Part shown: positions 1 through 10,540 of the stretch, piece by piece
Position numbering within the stretch: position 1 is the stretch's first letter
Layout: each line of letters starts with the position of its first letter
NCBI GenBank assembly: GCA_963920635.1
Contig: OY987302.1
Location: 36,927,278-36,991,277, forward strand
DNA: 64,000 nucleotides
Reading direction: 5' to 3'
DNA from: Pseudeuparius sepicola
Lineage: Eukaryota; Arthropoda; Insecta; Coleoptera; Anthribidae
The notes under the pieces: generated by a model
What the model was told of the DNA's origin: nothing
The model's input: only the letters and a program-made list of their open reading frames with translations
Databases searched by the model: none
Made by a program: the position numbers and the translations under genes

Positions 1-439
1 TTGTTGCATGCTGGGCCACAGTCTTTCGTGAGAGGTTTTGGCCAATTGCAGGAAGAAATCTTGCAAGAAAGGTAACACGGGAGTGGGTGAGATGTTTCCG
101 GGTGAAGCCTCTCACAGCAAATCAAATAATGGGAAATTTGCCAGGGCTCGGTATGCGCCCACAACCGCCATTTTATTCTGTCGGAATTGATTATGCCGGT
201 CCAATTAGTTTAAAAAATAAAGACGGTAGAGGATCAAAACCTGTGAAGGCATATATAGCAAATTTTGATTTGCTTTGTTACCATATGTATTCATTTGGAA
301 TTAGTGGGAGATTTAACTTCTGCTTTCCTTATCGCATGTCATTTGTGGGTTCAAATAAAGAATTGAGAGAGTTAGGTAATTTTTGGTAACTAAAGAATTT
401 GAATTAAAAGAGTATTTTGAAAATAAGCGAATCATCTGG
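1..439 (+). pseudogene. BEL/Pao integrase fragment (first copy of a repeated block)
   Basis: The reading frame from 87 gives a BEL/Pao integrase piece with CFRVKPLTANQIMGNLPG and FYSVGIDYAGPISL, the latter carrying the first catalytic aspartate. The central part of the core domain is scrambled by deletions, and a stop at 387 is followed by another frame with KEFELKEYFENKRIIW. The block is repeated at 3615-4053 with one observed difference (436 C, 4050 T). Its left end is cut by the window. At 440 it switches in frame to an unrelated integrase. Confidence 0.8.
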
Positions 440-829
440 GCACTGCCCGTTAAGACAAAAAACGCAAAAGATGTTACTAGTGCTATGAAAAACATACTTA
501 TTAAAGTAAAAATACCTCCCAACAATCTCCAGACAGACTTGGGAAAAGAATTTTATAACAAAGATTTTTACAAATTGATGCAAGATTATAATATTAACCA
601 CTACAGTTATTTTTCAAACTTGAAAGCAAATGTTGTAGAGAGAGTTAACCGTACTTTAAAAAACGCCATGTGGAATTGCATTTTATGGTGAAGAACTTCA
701 AAAAGTCAAATATCCAGATGTATATTTAATTGAAAAATTCTTAGAAAAAAAGGAAATAAAGTATATGTTAAATGGTTAGGTATGGATAGTAGTAATAATT
801 CTTGGATAAACAAAAACCAGTTGACATAA
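440..829 (+). pseudogene. Polinton/F54H12.3-like integrase C-terminal half with chromodomain remnant
   Basis: From ALPVKTKNAKDVTSAM onward the protein matches the F54H12.3-like integrases carried by Maverick/Polinton-type elements. The second catalytic aspartate lies in LQTDLGKEFY, and the glutamate region reads VERVNRTL. A stop falls at 691. Beyond it, in two other frames, is a chromodomain-like tail (PDVYLIEKFLEKK, then VYVKWLGMDSSNNSWINKN). The N-terminal half with the first aspartate is absent, replaced by BEL/Pao sequence. Assignment to Polinton is from family recall. Confidence 0.7.
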
Positions 830-905
830 TTTTGTTTGTATGTTTATTGTGTATCGTCTATTTTTTGAAATAAAACAATTTTATATATATTTTTGTTTTC
901 TTTAT

Positions 906-1330
906 TTATTCATTTTTAGGGTTACAATCTAAACAATCGCATATTTCTTCTTCAGAACAATCACTTTCAGTTGTGTTTTTCGAGAATATATAAACCAATG
1001 TATTGATGTCCAAAACACCGAGGAGATCCTGCATATTGATGAAATCTCTAATTTGCTTCAAGTTTGAATCCAAATTCAACGCCTTCAGCCCAGTTGCAAA
1101 ATTTTTCAGATCTTTATCTTCTAGAAATTTATCACAAACATCAACAGCGTCTGAATACCTTTTTGCTCGGGTGCGACACTCTTCTTCCGATAAAATTTTT
1201 CCCATTCCATATATTCCTTCGTGGTCGGCTTCAAATTCCAAATCTGCATATATTTGTCGCAAACGTTCCACGTTTCAAGATCTCGCGCTTCGGGATATGT
1301 TCGGTATGCCATCCACATCTTGCAGTATAA
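906..1330 (-). pseudogene. Unknown acidic protein, possibly Polinton cargo, one frameshift
   Basis: One frame starts with ATG at 1318 (MWMAYRTYPEARDLETWN) and moves into another frame around 1271 (ERLRQIYADLEFEADHEG), ending at 906 after an acidic tail with DCSEEEICDCLDC. Together they give about 135 residues, largely helical in appearance, with no motif I recognise. It converges on the integrase remnant 80 bases away, an arrangement expected for genes packed in a Polinton, so cargo is an inference from position only. Confidence 0.45.
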
Positions 1331-1439
1331 ACTGAACCAACTGAATTATGTTTTATTACCAGAAAATTGAGAGTTTATATCTGGCAATTGAAAAGTGGGG
1401 ATTTTAATTTAATTCATAGCAAGTGGAATGGGAAACAAT

Positions 1440-1715
1440 CAGATTTATAGGTTAAGGTTTAAAAAATGGGGGATCAATCATGTATAAAGGTTATGAGAAA
1501 GTATGTGGTTTGAGAGGTGGGGAGGGCGTGGCTTAAAAAGTGGGGGATCGATAGAATTTTTAGGTCACGGATGAGGGCGTGGTTTAAGAAATGGGGGAAA
1601 CCAATGAAAAGATTAGGCAGATGTGGTTTCGGGGGTGGGGGACCAATAAACATCTGAAGGGGGCGTGGCTTGAGGAGTGGGGGGCCAATGAGATATCTAG
1701 GTCACGCAGGAGGCC
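1440..1715. repeat. Degenerate GGGGGA-rich minisatellite
   Basis: About four imperfect units of roughly 60-80 bases share GGGCGTGGCTTRA, RAGTGGGGGA, YCAATNA and TAGGTCACG. The G-rich strand is the plus strand, in contrast to the AT-rich surroundings. Confidence 0.6.
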
Positions 1716-1779
1716 AGCACCATCCATAACCCACTACTACAAACCTTTTTATATATCTTTTGAGTATAAAAGTTTGTTC

Positions 1780-1914
1780 AGCGAATGTTCGGCCCTACAT
1801 CACAACTCCCGTCTTTGTCTTACTCGTGAATATGCGATGGATATCGATCGTATATTCACGAGTTAGACAAGGACGGGAGTTGTGACGTAGGGCCGAACAT
1901 TCACTGAACAAACA
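1780..1914. repeat. Strong hairpin, about 60-base arms
   Basis: An inverted repeat starts TTTGTTCAGCGAATGTTCGG and closes with CCGAACATTCACTGAACAAA. It passes through ACTCGTGAATAT and its complement with a loop under 20 bases. Only a few mismatches are seen between the arms. It is too short for a transposase gene and may be a MITE centre or a hairpin RNA source. Confidence 0.8.
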
Positions 1915-1915
1915 C

Positions 1916-2190
1916 TATGCGTTGCGACGCCATTAGGTAATTTTTCACTTCTTATTAGACGTCACCATTACGTAATTTTGCACCTCCTATTACACGTCGT
2001 CATTACGTAATTTTGCACGTATTATTAGATGTCGCTGAGCACGTAAATTCTCTGTGACATATTGCCGTCGATTCTACGTGTTTTCTGCGTCGAACTTTTC
2101 GTCCATCGACGTAATGCGGTACGTCTATTCAATGTAGAAGAAACGTCTTTTTGCTGGCTGGGAACAGGTGAAGTTATATAAAACCTTGCA
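1916..2190. other. Short ACGTC-type repeats, no gene
   Basis: Repeated phrases CATTACGTAATTTTGCAC and TATTA(G/C)ACGTC occur three times in about 120 bases (1930-2045). I see no coding potential. Confidence 0.4.
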
Positions 2191-2199
2191 ATAACATGT

Positions 2200-4571
2200 C
2201 TAAAGTAGTTGGGTGTTGAAAATAAGGATAAATATCCAGAGGCATCGGAAACTATTTTACATAGCTTTTATGTTGACGTTTTGCTTTGTGGACATACCAT
2301 CATCGAAAGAACTATCAATATGTGTCAACAAGTAGATAAGGTTCTAAAGAGTAGTGGTTTTATTTTGAGAAAATGGATTTCAAATGAGCCGCGAGTAGTG
2401 CAAACTTTGGAACCTGATTCTTGTAAAATAGAACAAGTATTATTTGGCGATAAAGTTACATCGAAAACTCTTGGTCTTTTTTGGTCGTCTAGTCAAGATG
2501 TCTGGAAATATGCAAAGATTTGGATGCTCGTCCGTCGGTAGTGACAAAGAGATCCATCGTTGACTGAAAGTATTAATAAAGACTGCTCACGGTTGTCAAG
2601 TCTGACACTTTTTTGGCTCACTATGCGCTTTCCGGACACAAAATACAATACAAAATATATTGTTAGATATCAGCGATAACCCTGTAAATATTCAAATTCA
2701 TGGGTTCTGTGATATTTCGATCCAAGCATATGGTGCTCGCCTTTATGTACGAAGTGTAAATAGCAATGGACAGACAACTGTATCTTTGTTATGTTCAAAA
2801 TTTCGTGTTTCTCGACTAAAATCATTGACAATACCACGGCTGGAGCTATGCGGGGCATTAGTCTTGATACAGTTGAAAAGGTAAGAAATTCCACACATTT
2901 AAAAACATATGCGGTCTTTCTTTTGGTCAGATTAAACAGTGATACATAGCTGGATAGACACTTCTCCACATTTATTGCAGACTTTTGTATCCAATCGGGT
3001 ATGCCAGATTCAAGAAATTACAAAAGATGCAACTTGGAACCATGTGAGGTCTGAGCATAATGCATCTGACATATTATCTAGAGGTTGTTTACCAGTGAAT
3101 CTCATTAGTTGTCCCGAATGGTGGAAAGGTCCTAAGTGGCTAGGGCAACCAGAATATTACTGGCCCTCTAGAGAAATTAATTTTTTGTCAGAAGTTCCTG
3201 AACGGAAAAGGTTACCAGACCTTTTTAAGTTTCAAAAGTTGTGAAATTGGTCGATTGGGAAAGATTCTCAAATTATCAAAGATTGATTCGTTGTTTTAAT
3301 TATTATCTGAGATTTATTTCAAATTTGAAAACTTTGGCATCTCCAAGGTTGGCCCTTTCACTGCAAATGAACTAGATAGTTCACTGATGAGATTGGTAAA
3401 AATGGTGCAAGCTGAAGCATTTCGTATTGAAATTTCTGATCGAAAATATTCTAAAACATTAAAGTCTTCAAAGCTGATTGGATTGTCACCTTTTGGTATC
3501 CTCGGGGAGGGGGGTAGGCTTCAATTGTCAGAAAAATCATCTGATGCAAAGCACCGTATTTTGTTGCCACAACATCGTTACACATATTTATTGGTTTTGT
3601 TCGAACATAGGAAATTGTTGCATGCTGGGCCACAGTCTTTCGTGAGAGGTTTTGGCCAATTGCAGGAAGAAATCTTGCAAGAAAGGTAACACGGGAGTGG
3701 GTGAGATGTTTCCGGGTGAAGCCTCTCACAGCAAATCAAATAATGGGAAATTTGCCAGGGCTCGGTATGCGCCCACAACCGCCATTTTATTCTGTCGGAA
3801 TTGATTATGCCGGTCCAATTAGTTTAAAAAATAAAGACGGTAGAGGATCAAAACCTGTGAAGGCATATATAGCAAATTTTGATTTGCTTTGTTACCATAT
3901 GTATTCATTTGGAATTAGTGGGAGATTTAACTTCTGCTTTCCTTATCGCATGTCATTTGTGGGTTCAAATAAAGAATTGAGAGAGTTAGGTAATTTTTGG
4001 TAACTAAAGAATTTGAATTAAAAGAGTATTTTGAAAATAAGCGAATCATTTGGAAATTTGTACCAGCATATTCCCCAAGTTTTGGTGGCTTGTGTGAAGG
4101 TTATTATACCTTACTAACTCAGATAGAAGCTACTTTAAATTCACGACCGTTGACTCTAATTTCATCTGACCCAAACGACTTGGATGTGTTGACCCCTGGT
4201 CACTTCATGATCGGTAGACGTCTAACTGCAGTTCCCGATTACGACTACACCAACTCACCAGACAATAGGTTAGTCAAATACAAGCATATTCAGAAGATGT
4301 ATCAGTCCTTTTGGTCCCGATAGTCTAAGGATTATTTAAACGAATTGCAAGTTAGATGTCATTGGAAAGTTGCCCATGAAAATCTCAAAGTGGGACAAAT
4401 GGTTGTTTTGAAAGAGGATAATGTCCCACAACTTCTATGGAAAAGGGCAGAATTGTGAAAGGTATTGTAAGACCTGACAAGAAAATTTGTGTCGCTCTGG
4501 TCAAAACTCGATCTGGAATTGTTAGGCGGGCACTGTCCAAATTATGTCCTATTCCTGAACCCGAGAAGTAA
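2200..4571 (+). pseudogene. Degenerate BEL/Pao pol (RT, RNase H, integrase, DUF5641)
   Basis: Fragments occur in the correct BEL/Pao order on the plus strand. They are the RT end with SFYVDVLLCG (the YVDD box has changed to YVDV) and GFILRKWISN (2230-2520); RNase H with IQIHGFCDISIQAYGA and IPRLELCGA (2660-2880); the RNase H end with NRVCQIQEI and SDILSRG (2950-3240); the integrase with FYSVGIDYAGP (3701-4003); the integrase end with FVPAYSPSFGGLCEG and ATLNSRPL (3997-4323); and a DUF5641-like tail (4330-4571). Many stops and internal deletions make it dead. No LTR was recognised at either side. Confidence 0.85.
3615..4053 (+). repeat. Second copy of the 439-base block at 1-439
   Basis: This block matches 1-439 at offset 3614 apart from 436/4050 (C versus T), including all the same disabling mutations. 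After 4053 this copy continues as BEL/Pao (KFVPAYSPS), whereas the first copy continues as Polinton-like integrase. The duplication therefore happened after the element had decayed. Confidence 0.9.
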
Positions 4572-5430
4572 CAAGATTTTGGAAGAAGCTTCCAAGGTGG
4601 AGGGAATGTTCAAGCTGATTATTTTATTATTTTATTTTCAATTGTTAATCTTCATAGAAGTAGTCTTCTATATAGCTGATTATTTTAGTTGATGGCCATG
4701 TATAGAAACGAAAAATTCGAGAATATCAATTTAAAAAAGAACAATTATTATTGTTGTTGTGCCAAAAATGAGAAAACAGGTCTGATACAAATACAGTCCC
4801 AAAAATTTGTAATCTATTTGTTTTGTAAATACGCGAAAAGTGTTTAAATGAAGAAAAAACAGAAAATAGTTTCTTAGTTCCACTAAAGGGCGCGTGAACA
4901 CTATGCAATAATTATCTCTCAAAAATTTGTCGAATTTGACAAATATGTGACATGCACGCCGCCATGATCTAGATACCTACATAACACGCTTACACCCCAG
5001 CTTACATTAGCCAATTACACGAAACAAGAAACAAATCTAAAAACACGTTTCAAGTTCCAAAATATAGCAAAAGAGTCTGTCAGAAACATAACGGAAGCAC
5101 ATTAATAATCACATCCCGGAACAAATAACAGTACCGAATAAAAAAAATCCAACTGGAACTAAAAAATATCTAATGGATAATTATGCCACATTTCTATCCC
5201 CTTTAGTCTAAACATAAAACAATATTTAACTGCTTGCTCTAAAAGTGAATACTCTGATTTAACTTTTTGAATATAGTTCCATACCATACTATAGTAATGC
5301 ACAAAACAATATTATGTATACTTTAGGATAGCCAAGGTTAAGATCAATGATATACAGGGTCTTTTCCAATTGGATGTCAATATTATTTAAGGGGTTGATT
5401 TTTGGGTCCATTTTAAGAAGAAAACTTTTT
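4572..5430. other. AT-rich intronic sequence, no gene
   Basis: Apart from a short AT-rich tail after the BEL remnant I see no reading frame with recognisable content, no inverted ends and no repeat. Confidence 0.5.
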
Positions 5431-5600
5431 ATGAACGTACGTTCTAAACGTCTTAACTTTTGAGATACAGGGTGGTAAGGGTAATTAAACAACACCCTGT
5501 ATAGGAATAGATTATATGAACGTATGTCCCAAACGTCTTAACTTTTGAGATACAGGGTGGTAAAGTATATTAAAAAACACCCTGTATAGAAATATTGTAT
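5431..5600. repeat. 85-base direct duplication with CACCCTGTATAG ends
   Basis: Two units, 5431-5515 and 5516-5600, share ATGAACGTA, AAACGTCTTAACTTTTGAG, ATACAGGGTGGTAA and ACACCCTGTATAG. Each unit contains both TACAGGGTG and its complement, the terminal signature of several elements in the window. Confidence 0.75.
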
Positions 5601-5704
5601 ACCTACATTATTACCAAAGGCAACATGTTTTGTTTCATGATTTTAAAAAGATGTTATTTCATACCATTTAAGTTATTTTGTAAATATAAGTATCTCAAAG
5701 CATA

Positions 5705-6328
5705 TACAGGGTGTCCCAGAATATGTGGGCAATCTCCCGGATTTATACAAGAGACCTTAAAATAACTTGACAAGTTTCTATAAAACTTTTCTCCAGATAC
5801 TACAAGCCCCTAAAGGACGCCCCTGAAAATCGATTTAAAAGAAACTTTCAAAATTGTGTAATTTAATTAATTTTTAGTGCGATAGACTCCATAAAAAGAG
5901 CCCATGAAAACAATTTTGGCTTATTTGGTTTGCCAGGGACGGACTAGCCGTAGCACAAGAATGTCAGACACTGGCGTACTGATTCTGATTTAAATCGGTA
6001 CATGTCAAGAAAACAACCATAGCAACAAAAAAATGTAAATAAAAGTGACAGTTTTTTAAATAGGCACAAAAATAATGTGCTAAAGCTAGTCCGTCTCTGG
6101 CAAACCAAATAAGCCAAAATTGTTTTCATGTCGTATTAAAAAATAATTAAGTAACACAAATTTTTTTCAAATTTATTTAAAAAAATCAATTTTTAGGGGC
6201 GTCCTTTAGGAGCTTGTATCTCCGTGGATGAGCAATCTGGGGAAAATTTTTATAGGAACTTGTCATGTTATTTTAACGTCCCCTGTATAAATCCTGGAGA
6301 TTGGCCGCATATTCTGGGACACCCTGTA
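5705..6328. mobile_element. Fold-back MITE, 624 bases, TACAGGGTG ends
   Basis: It begins TACAGGGTGTCCCAGAATAT and ends ATATTCTGGGACACCCTGTA. The arms of roughly 200 bases stay complementary inward (CTCCCGGATTTATAC versus GTATAAATCCTGGAG). The centre includes CGGACTAGC and GCTAGTCCG. It has no coding capacity. TA lies on both sides. Confidence 0.88.
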
Positions 6329-7158
6329 TACGATATACAAGTCTATCAAAAAAACTATTTATTATGTATGTTACGCGGACCGAGCGGCAGATAACTTTTT
6401 CAAAAATATATTTTTTCACTTTCTTTTTATTTAATAACAATTACAAAAACTTATAACTTTTACAATCGGGCTGAATTTAGAAATTGTTGGAAAACGGAGA
6501 TTAGACTTGAACCTGAACTAAACTTCTGAACTAATGGGAACACCGCCGAATGGCATCAGAGGCTTTTATAGTCTTTTGGTGCTTGGGGAGGGAAACGCCA
6601 GAAACTGGTGATTTTTCTAGAAGTTCTTAGAACGGATGTGTAGTCTGTGTAATATAAGAAGTTGAAGTTTGCAGCAATTTAAGAAGCGTGAAACATATTT
6701 GTTTAAGACGTAGTTTCTATGATTAGTTGGCGTATTTTCTGATATAACACATTACAAAATAGGAAAGACCGAATTTAAGAAATGCCAATGAAAACAAATT
6801 ATCGTCATTCCCCCGACATTCTAATATAAAATTGGTCACCATTTATTTTTAAATTTGTCAGTTTACCTTGATCTGTTTTGAGTACTACCCTTGTTTATGG
6901 AGGTTCTAGTTAGCTTTTTCTTATGGCCGATTTTCTATAACCTTCAAATATGTCCTTAGGGTCTGTCTGTCACATTCCCACTTGTTACTAAATGTTTCTG
7001 TCTCGTTCTCTTACATTTCACCGAGACGCGTCCGTACGGTGGCGCCAAATTCCGAACCACGGTTCTAGCCGTCGATGAAGGAAGGAATCCGCAATCGACG
7101 GTTCGAGGAAAGCGTTCATGGAAGAAGGTTAAAATTTAAAGGGCAGGAAACTGTATGT
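6329..7158. other. Intronic sequence with one arm of a distant inverted repeat
   Basis: No gene is seen. About 55 bases near 6890-6945 (GTACTACCCTTGTTTATG to TCTTATGGC) recur inverted near 9418-9470. A TGGCGCCAAATTCCGAACC string at 7040 resembles a retroviral primer site, but no LTR or gag/pol flanks it. Confidence 0.4.
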
Positions 7159-8046
7159 ACTCTTTTATTTTTCGTGATAGAAAAAAACGGTAAATAGAAA
7201 AGTTGTAGGGAATTTTCTTGCGAGTTTAAAGAGCATATCAGATCTGCCGATATACAGGGTGTTGTCAAGATACAAACCAAACCTATGTTTTTTTTAAATA
7301 GAACACCCTGTATATTATTGGTTTTTTCAAATCTATTCTTCATTCCGATTCCAACGACATATATATGTAATATGTTTGGTTCAATGGTTTACTCGGAATT
7401 TGCTGTCATAACAAAAGTTTGACATTTGATAGTTGTAAACCATTAGGTTTAGTTTTGTAGTTTCTTGCAATAAATAAATAAAAAATAATAAACATAAAAA
7501 CAAACCAGATTTATGGATGAATTAAACTAATATGAAGTTAGCACCTACACTATAAAAGATGTTCGATGACGCCTCCATCCTGCGCAAGACTGAGATTATA
7601 TCGCTTAACTAGGCTTCCCTTAAAATTTATTACTGCGCCGGATTCATTGAGGAGTCGGATTTCTTCACTTATCTTCTGTTTTAATTGGTTGATATCGTTT
7701 GTTCTTTCAAATGTCAAACTTTTGTTATCAAGACAGTTTATTATTTTTCATGGCAATCCGGATACTTAACTAATAGGTATATGATAATCCAGTATTTAAA
7801 AGCAAATTGCGAGTAAACCATTGAACCAAACATATGACATATATATATATCGTTGGAATCGGAATGAAGAATAGCTTTGAAAAACTAATAACATCAGGGT
7901 GTTCTATTTAAAAAAACATAGGTTTGGTTTGCATCTTGACAACACCCTGTACATCGGCAGATCTGATATGCTCTTTAAACTCACAATAAAATTCCCTACA
8001 ACTTTTCTATTTACCATTTTTTTCTATCAGAAAAAATAAAAGAGTT
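7159..8046. mobile_element. Fold-back element, about 250-base arms
   Basis: The left arm 7159-7404 and right arm 7798-8046 are inverted copies with roughly 90 percent match by eye. Each arm contains a small nested piece, ACAGGGTGTTGTCAAG to GAACACCCTGTAT. The loop of about 390 bases has no recognisable gene. It is non-autonomous. Confidence 0.85.
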
Positions 8047-8396
8047 AAGGGGGGTAAAATGTTATGTGCATAACCCTGTACGTACGCGGGCCGGGTATCG
8101 ATCGACCCAGCTCTTAGTCATCGCATCACGTCCGAGGTCCAGCTGTTTTTGCTTTTTGCTGCCAGTTATTAATTTGCTGTGATTCTCGTTTTCTTATTTT
8201 CACTTATATTATTGTTACGTGTATTTGGTGGATACAGTAGTGTGCGGTGGTGTTCTAGTCCGATAATAATTAGTGTGTGCATATAAAAAACATTTCGTGT
8301 TTTGAGCCATCAGATAAACGATAAATAGGTACAGAGGTTAGGAAGTGAAAATGTGTTTTGTTGTTTAAAAATGAGTGTTTTCTTGTGGTTTTAGAA

Positions 8397-8652
8397 TCGA
8401 TGAAAATTGTGTGTTGTGTCCCAAATTCGTCGATGGAGGAAGGAATCAATCGACGCTCAAATTGGAAAGGCAATTACCTAACCGGGCCAAAGCCAAAAGT
8501 GTCCGTTTTTGCCTTTCCTAAGGATCCAGTTTTGAGGGCAAAATGGGTGCAAGCCTTATTTATACAAACAAGGGTGCAAGCCTTGTCTAAATGGATAGAC
8601 AAGGGTGCAAGCCATAAAAAGGGCTTACTTTGTAGTCAAGAAACATTCTAAG
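8397..8652 (+). pseudogene. THAP-domain-like fragment with internal repeat expansion
   Basis: The frame begins MKIVCCVPNSS and continues to KVSVFAFPKDPVLRAKWVQA, which fits the N-terminal half of a THAP zinc-binding DNA-binding domain (CCVPN start, FPKDP, invariant W). The second cysteine of the usual C-x2-4-C pair is serine. After WVQAL the phrase GGGTGCAAGCC occurs three times, adding about 25 residues before LLCSQETF, which resembles a damaged C-x2-H-F end. A stop follows. It is likely a relic of a P-element-like or other THAP transposon. Confidence 0.5.
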
Positions 8653-9202
8653 GTATGTTATATTATATGTTACATTTTTTATATATTTTCATAAAGCTTC
8701 GGGTTATTGTAGAGACATTGAAAGGGAGACTACGTGTGTTCGTCGATGGTCCTCAATCAACGGTGTGTTGTAGAATCGACTGGTGAAACTACGTGCACCT
8801 TTAAAAATTCCACGTTTAGCTAAAGGTTTTAAATTTTCATGGCAAGTTAATTTTATTATATTTTTACAAAATATACTTACTTTTTTAGGTGCAACATCTT
8901 GTAAGTTAGCAGGTTGCCCAAGTTATTTGTCCAAATCTAGAATATAATGACCTTGGGAGGCATGGTTGTTCGGGGGCCGGCCGACCGGTGATGACTCAGC
9001 GATCGATACAAAAACTATAGAAAAAAATCGTTTTCAACCGTTTTTATTACTCTGGTCGGCTGTGCCAAGAGTAAACAAACCGGCTGAGGGCTACAGTGAC
9101 GTCACTGCCGATCGATAAGTCTGCGAATATACACCGTTTGGGATCTGCGTAGCGTGACAGGTTTCTAACGGCCGAGATCGAGTAAGAAGCGCCAAGGATT
9201 TT
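8653..9202. other. No gene recognised
   Basis: The stretch contains GATCGATAC near 9000, similar to GTATCGATCGAC near 8095 in inverted sense. These may be worn ends of the THAP-bearing element. Nothing else was recognised. Confidence 0.3.
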
Positions 9203-9367
9203 GATTTTGATAATAGGTGGCGCCCTTGTGAATCCGATCATCACATCTCTGTTAGTTTTAGATTTTGATAATAGGTGGCGCCTTGTGAATCCGATCATGA
9301 GATCTCCGTTAGTTTTAGATTTTGATAATAGGTGGCGCCTTGTGAATCAAATCTCCGTTAGTTTTAG
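9203..9367. repeat. Tandem repeat, about 58-base unit x3, with GGTGGCGCC
   Basis: Units start at 9203, 9261 and 9318. Each carries GATTTTGATAATAGGTGGCG, GTGAATCCGATCAT and CTCCGTTAGTTTTA. The third unit has a short internal deletion. Confidence 0.85.
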
Positions 9368-9708
9368 ATTTGGTCCTTAGAGGCCGACACAAGCAACTAA
9401 ATCTATTAATATATAGAAATTCCGCCATAAGAAAAAGCTAACTAGTCTCATAAACAAGGGTACTACTATCAACAATCATAGTACTAAGGTTTATATATGT
9501 TAGAAACGCTTATTTGAGTGCAACATACAGCTATGGATATTCTATAAGAATATTATTCTTTATGTATAACATAAACTATAAGCAATATGTATTAGCATGT
9601 AAAAACTGCGATTTAGTAATGTTAAAACTTGTATTGTTAACATTTTTTGTTTTATTTTATAGAAAAGCAGATGTAAAGCAACACACAATACACCTTAATA
9701 TATGGCTA
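9368..9708. other. AT-rich spacer, no gene
   Basis: It includes the right arm (about 9418-9470) of the inverted repeat with 6890-6945. The reading frames here have no recognisable content. Confidence 0.35.
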
Positions 9709-9985
9709 TACAGTGTGGTGATTTAAGTGTGCAACATAATATGAGATTTTTTATTAATTGCACAACGGAAATACAAATATTCCCGAAAGTTGGTGCATGT
9801 TCGATAGTCATATTAGGCGCACTTAGAATGGTTGCAAGTTAAACAGCGTACAAGGTAGGTCAAAAAATATAAAAATTGTACAAGAGTGAAGTACCTACCC
9901 CTATTTCACAAAATTCAGCAAAATGTTATAAAGAAAAGTTGTACTAGAGTTAAATGTTATGTCTAAATACCAAAACATGCCCCCC
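9709..9985. repeat. Left terminal inverted repeat of the 12.7 kb element
   Basis: It pairs with 22110-22383. Matching stretches include TTTTATTAATTGCACAAC, CATATTAGG, ACTTAGAATGGTTGC and GGTCAAAAAATATAAAAATT. Confidence 0.75.
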
Positions 9986-10169
9986 TAAGAAAAAAATATT
10001 TTTTTGAAAAACATTAATGATTTCCAAAAAAAAATTTTTGTTTTACCATTCCGCCTAAACAATTTCATAAATAAAAAAAAGAAATCAATTTCGCATAACT
10101 CTGTTCAAATTCAAGCATATTTGTAAAATTAACTTAGATTTTTAATTTTTTACCCAACAAACATTTTGT

Positions 10170-10540
10170 TTAGGCAAATAAATGGCCGTTTATCGTGTCC
10201 CCATTGATTCATGCGAAGGCCCTTTAATTTTTTTCCCTGATGGCCCCTACATGGGTAGGTTCACACCTGCCGACATGGGGCCGCAGATCATCTGCCAAAA
10301 GTCTCCCAGCAAAGGGCCATAACATCCCCATAATAAGATTATTTCAGGCAAATTCTTGGGCCAATATCATTTCCCCATTGCTTTTATTGATGGCCCATTG
10401 TCAGAGAATTAACACTGGGCCATTTATATGGCGAGTTCTAAGGGCCAACACTTCCCCATCATCAAATTCACTATGGGGATGTGATGGTCATTTGCCTGTT
10501 GGGAGTTATTCGGCTAGGCCAATAAAACCACTAATTAATT
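10170..10540. repeat. Left subterminal GGCC-motif cluster
   Basis: About a dozen scattered copies of GGGCCA, TGGCCC or AAGGGCC occur in about 370 bases, often 20-40 bases apart with CCCCAT between them. Such clusters are typical binding regions for the accessory protein of CACTA elements; that role here is inference. Confidence 0.6.

Noticed and set aside
7040..7060. TGGCGCCAAATTCCGAACC as an LTR-retroelement primer site
   Set aside because: No LTR pair, gag or pol on either side in the right orientation.
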